Origin: Sinorhizobium terangae
GTDB taxonomy: Bacteria > Pseudomonadota > Alphaproteobacteria > Rhizobiales > Rhizobiaceae
DNA: 64,000 nucleotides
Assembly (NCBI RefSeq): GCF_029714365.1
Contig: NZ_CP121659.1
Coordinates: 496,001 to 560,000, forward strand
Reading direction: 5' to 3'
Below the pieces are notes generated by a model. The model did not search any database and was not told the origin of the DNA. It saw only the letters and a list, made by a program, of their open reading frames with translations. Each line of letters starts with the position of its first letter. The first letter of the stretch is position 1. Made by a program: the position numbers and the translations under genes. Positions 62,433 through 64,000 of this stretch are shown here, in pieces.

Positions 62433-63530
62433 ATGTCGCACAATAGCTTCGGTCACCTCTTCCGCGTCACCACCTGGGGCGAAAGCCATGGGCCGGCGCT
62501 CGGCTGCGTTGTCGACGGATGCCCGCCCGGCATTCGCTTCACGCTTGCCGAAATCCAGGCTTGGCTCGACAAGCGCAAGCCCGGGCAATCCCGCTTCGTG
62601 ACCCAGCGCCGCGAGGACGACCTGGTCAAGGTCCTGTCCGGCGTGATGTTCGACGAGGACGGCGAGACGATGATCTCGACCGGTACGCCGATCTCGATGA
62701 TGATCGAGAACACCGACCAGCGCTCGAAGGACTATTCCGAGATCGCCAAGCGTTACCGGCCCGGCCACGCGGATTACACCTACGACGTCAAGTACGGCAT
62801 TCGCGATTATCGTGGCGGCGGCCGCTCTTCGGCGCGCGAAACGGCAGCGCGCGTCGCAGCCGGCGGCATCGCCCGCAAAGTGGTGCCCGGCTTGGTCGTG
62901 CGCGGCGCGCTCGTGCAGATTGGCAAGCACAGAATTAATCGCGCCAACTGGGACTGGGCCGAGGTGAACAACAACCCGTTCTTCGCTCCGGACCCGGCGA
63001 TCGTCCCGGTTTGGGAGGAATATCTCGATGGCATCCGCAAGGCCGGGTCATCGATCGGGGCGGTCGTCGAGGTGGTTGCCGAGGGGGTACCCGCGGGGAT
63101 CGGCGCGCCGATCTACGGCAAGCTCGACCAGGACATCGCCTCGAACCTCATGTCGATCAACGCGGTCAAGGGTGTCGAGATCGGCAACGGTTTTGCCGCG
63201 GCCGAGATCAGTGGCGAGGAAAACGCCGACGAGATGCGCATCGGGCCCGGCGGCGAGCCGGTTTTCCTTTCCAACAATGCGGGCGGCATCCTGGGCGGCA
63301 TCGCCACGGGTCAGCCGGTCGTTGCACGCTTCGCGATCAAGCCGACGTCATCCATCCTGACCGAACGGCGCTCGATCGACAGCGACGGCAAGGAAGTTGA
63401 TGTGCGCACCAAGGGTCGCCACGATCCTTGTGTCGGAATTCGGGCCGTGCCGATCGGCGAGGCAATGCTCGCCTGCACGATCGCTGACCATTACCTGCGC
63501 GACCGGGGTCAGACCGGGCGTCTGAAGTAG
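62433..63530 (+). CDS. aroC: Chorismate synthase
   Basis: A 365-residue enzyme that makes chorismate from 5-enolpyruvylshikimate 3-phosphate, the last shared step of aromatic amino-acid synthesis; it needs reduced FMN. The three family signatures are visible: [18 protein letters not shown] (~14-31), the [19 protein letters not shown] block (~128-146) and [17 protein letters not shown] (~330-346). The start at 62433 ([20 protein letters not shown]) matches the family; an ATG 12 bases earlier is in frame. No strong ribosome site is seen. ribB follows after 17 bp and is probably co-transcribed. Confidence 0.97.
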   Translation: MSHNSFGHLFRVTTWGESHGPALGCVVDGCPPGIRFTLAEIQAWLDKRKPGQSRFVTQRREDDLVKVLSGVMFDEDGETMISTGTPISMMIENTDQRSKDYSEIAKRYRPGHADYTYDVKYGIRDYRGGGRSSARETAARVAAGGIARKVVPGLVVRGALVQIGKHRINRANWDWAEVNNNPFFAPDPAIVPVWEEYLDGIRKAGSSIGAVVEVVAEGVPAGIGAPIYGKLDQDIASNLMSINAVKGVEIGNGFAAAEISGEENADEMRIGPGGEPVFLSNNAGGILGGIATGQPVVARFAIKPTSSILTERRSIDSDGKEVDVRTKGRHDPCVGIRAVPIGEAMLACTIADHYLRDRGQTGRLK

Positions 63531-63547
63531 TTTGCGGGAGAATTTTG

Positions 63548-64000
63548 ATGTCTTATGACCAGAAGCGCGTCGTCGACGCCATTCGCGCCTTCGAGGCCGG
63601 CGAGATCGTCGTCGTCACCGATGACGGCGGCCGCGAGAACGAGGGCGACCTGATCGTCGCAGCCGTGCATTGCACGCCCGAAAAGATGGCCTTCATCGTG
63701 CGCCACACCTCCGGCATCGTCTGTGCGCCGATGCCGCGCGAGGAGGCAAAGCGGCTCAATCTGAATGCGATGGTGGCGGAGAACGATTCCGCGCATACGA
63801 CGGCATTCACCGTTTCGGTCGATTTCAGGCACGGAACCACCACCGGCATCTCGGCCGACGACCGGACGTTGACCGTTCGTAACCTTGCCAATCCGAACAT
63901 CGGGCCGGCCGATTTCGTCCGCCCGGGCCATATCTTCCCGCTGGTGGCGCGCGAGGGCGGCGTGCTGATGCGTTCGGGCCATACCGAGGCTGCCGTGGAT
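63548..64000 (+). CDS. ribB: 3,4-dihydroxy-2-butanone-4-phosphate synthase, 5' part
   Basis: The first 151 codons of ribB; the gene runs off the window. It converts ribulose 5-phosphate to the four-carbon unit of riboflavin. The active-site loop DDGGRENEGDLIVAA (~25-39) and the TTTGISADDRTLTVRNLANP and RPGHIFPLVAREGGVLMRSGHTEAAVD segments are the RibB signature. Whether a GTP cyclohydrolase II domain is fused at the C-terminus cannot be seen here. It follows aroC after 17 bp on the same strand. Confidence 0.95.
   Translation, partial: MSYDQKRVVDAIRAFEAGEIVVVTDDGGRENEGDLIVAAVHCTPEKMAFIVRHTSGIVCAPMPREEAKRLNLNAMVAENDSAHTTAFTVSVDFRHGTTTGISADDRTLTVRNLANPNIGPADFVRPGHIFPLVAREGGVLMRSGHTEAAVD

Overview
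The window looks like a piece of the main chromosome of a Sinorhizobium/Ensifer species (Rhizobiales, Alphaproteobacteria). The reasons are high GC, a housekeeping gene set typical of that group (glyQ/glyS, purD, ubiA, dxs-tlyA, xseB, bioMNY, tldD, pdxH, fabI, aroC, ribB), several families largely confined to Rhizobiales (BA14K, DUF1344, DUF6101-like, HPE1-like, RT0821/Lpp0805 lipoprotein), and short palindromic intergenic mosaic repeats like those known from Sinorhizobium. I see no prophage, insertion sequence, CRISPR array, rRNA or tRNA gene.

Layout: 1-5518 holds the end of glyQ, a LemA-DUF2207 pair and glyS. 5619-8086 is a run of an AraC regulator, a cupin, a LysE-type exporter and a DUF523 protein. 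8417-10375 holds an HPE1-like secreted protein and purD. 10464-13891 is a two-gene unit of a PotD-like periplasmic binding protein and a membrane GGDEF-EAL protein whose genes overlap by 4 bp, the layout of the Vibrio NspS-MbaA polyamine sensor. 14038-16159 is a Fsr-like MFS exporter with a divergent AraC regulator. 16372-24979 holds MipA/OmpV, UbiA, a 34-codon small ORF with its own terminator, DUF6101, a six-repeat DUF1217 protein, a GlcD-type FAD oxidase, Sua5 and an unknown protein.

25183-27935 is the most striking segment. A cobalamin riboswitch is followed by a perfect stem that buries the ribosome-binding site of a GbcA-like Rieske oxygenase, whose stop codon overlaps the start of its GbcB-like reductase. 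This looks like an oxygen-dependent betaine demethylase that is switched off when B12 is plentiful. 27948-36163 holds a GH25 hydrolase, a BA14K protein behind a consensus general-stress (RpoE2/EcfG) promoter, a CorA/ZntB-like transporter, an acyl-CoA dehydrogenase/enoyl-CoA hydratase pair and an amino-acid-type dCache chemoreceptor.

36214-42744 is a minus-strand block: RlmD-like methyltransferase, TlyA, Dxs, a pirin, XseB and an HDAC-like deacetylase. 42807-44191 is a divergent oxidoreductase/thioesterase pair with only 14 bp between start codons. 44179-48738 is a tight unit bioM-bioN-bioY-acyl-CoA ligase-thiolase, which joins biotin uptake to acyl-CoA enzymes; the thiolase lacks one catalytic cysteine. 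48859-64000 holds a YcaQ-like glycosylase, TldD, a GNAT acetyltransferase, a D-Ala-D-Ala carboxypeptidase with SPOR domain, a polysaccharide deacetylase, PdxH, a lipoprotein, a DnaJ-like protein, FabI, a histidine phosphatase, DUF1344, a CHASE-PAS-GGDEF-EAL protein, AroC and the start of RibB.
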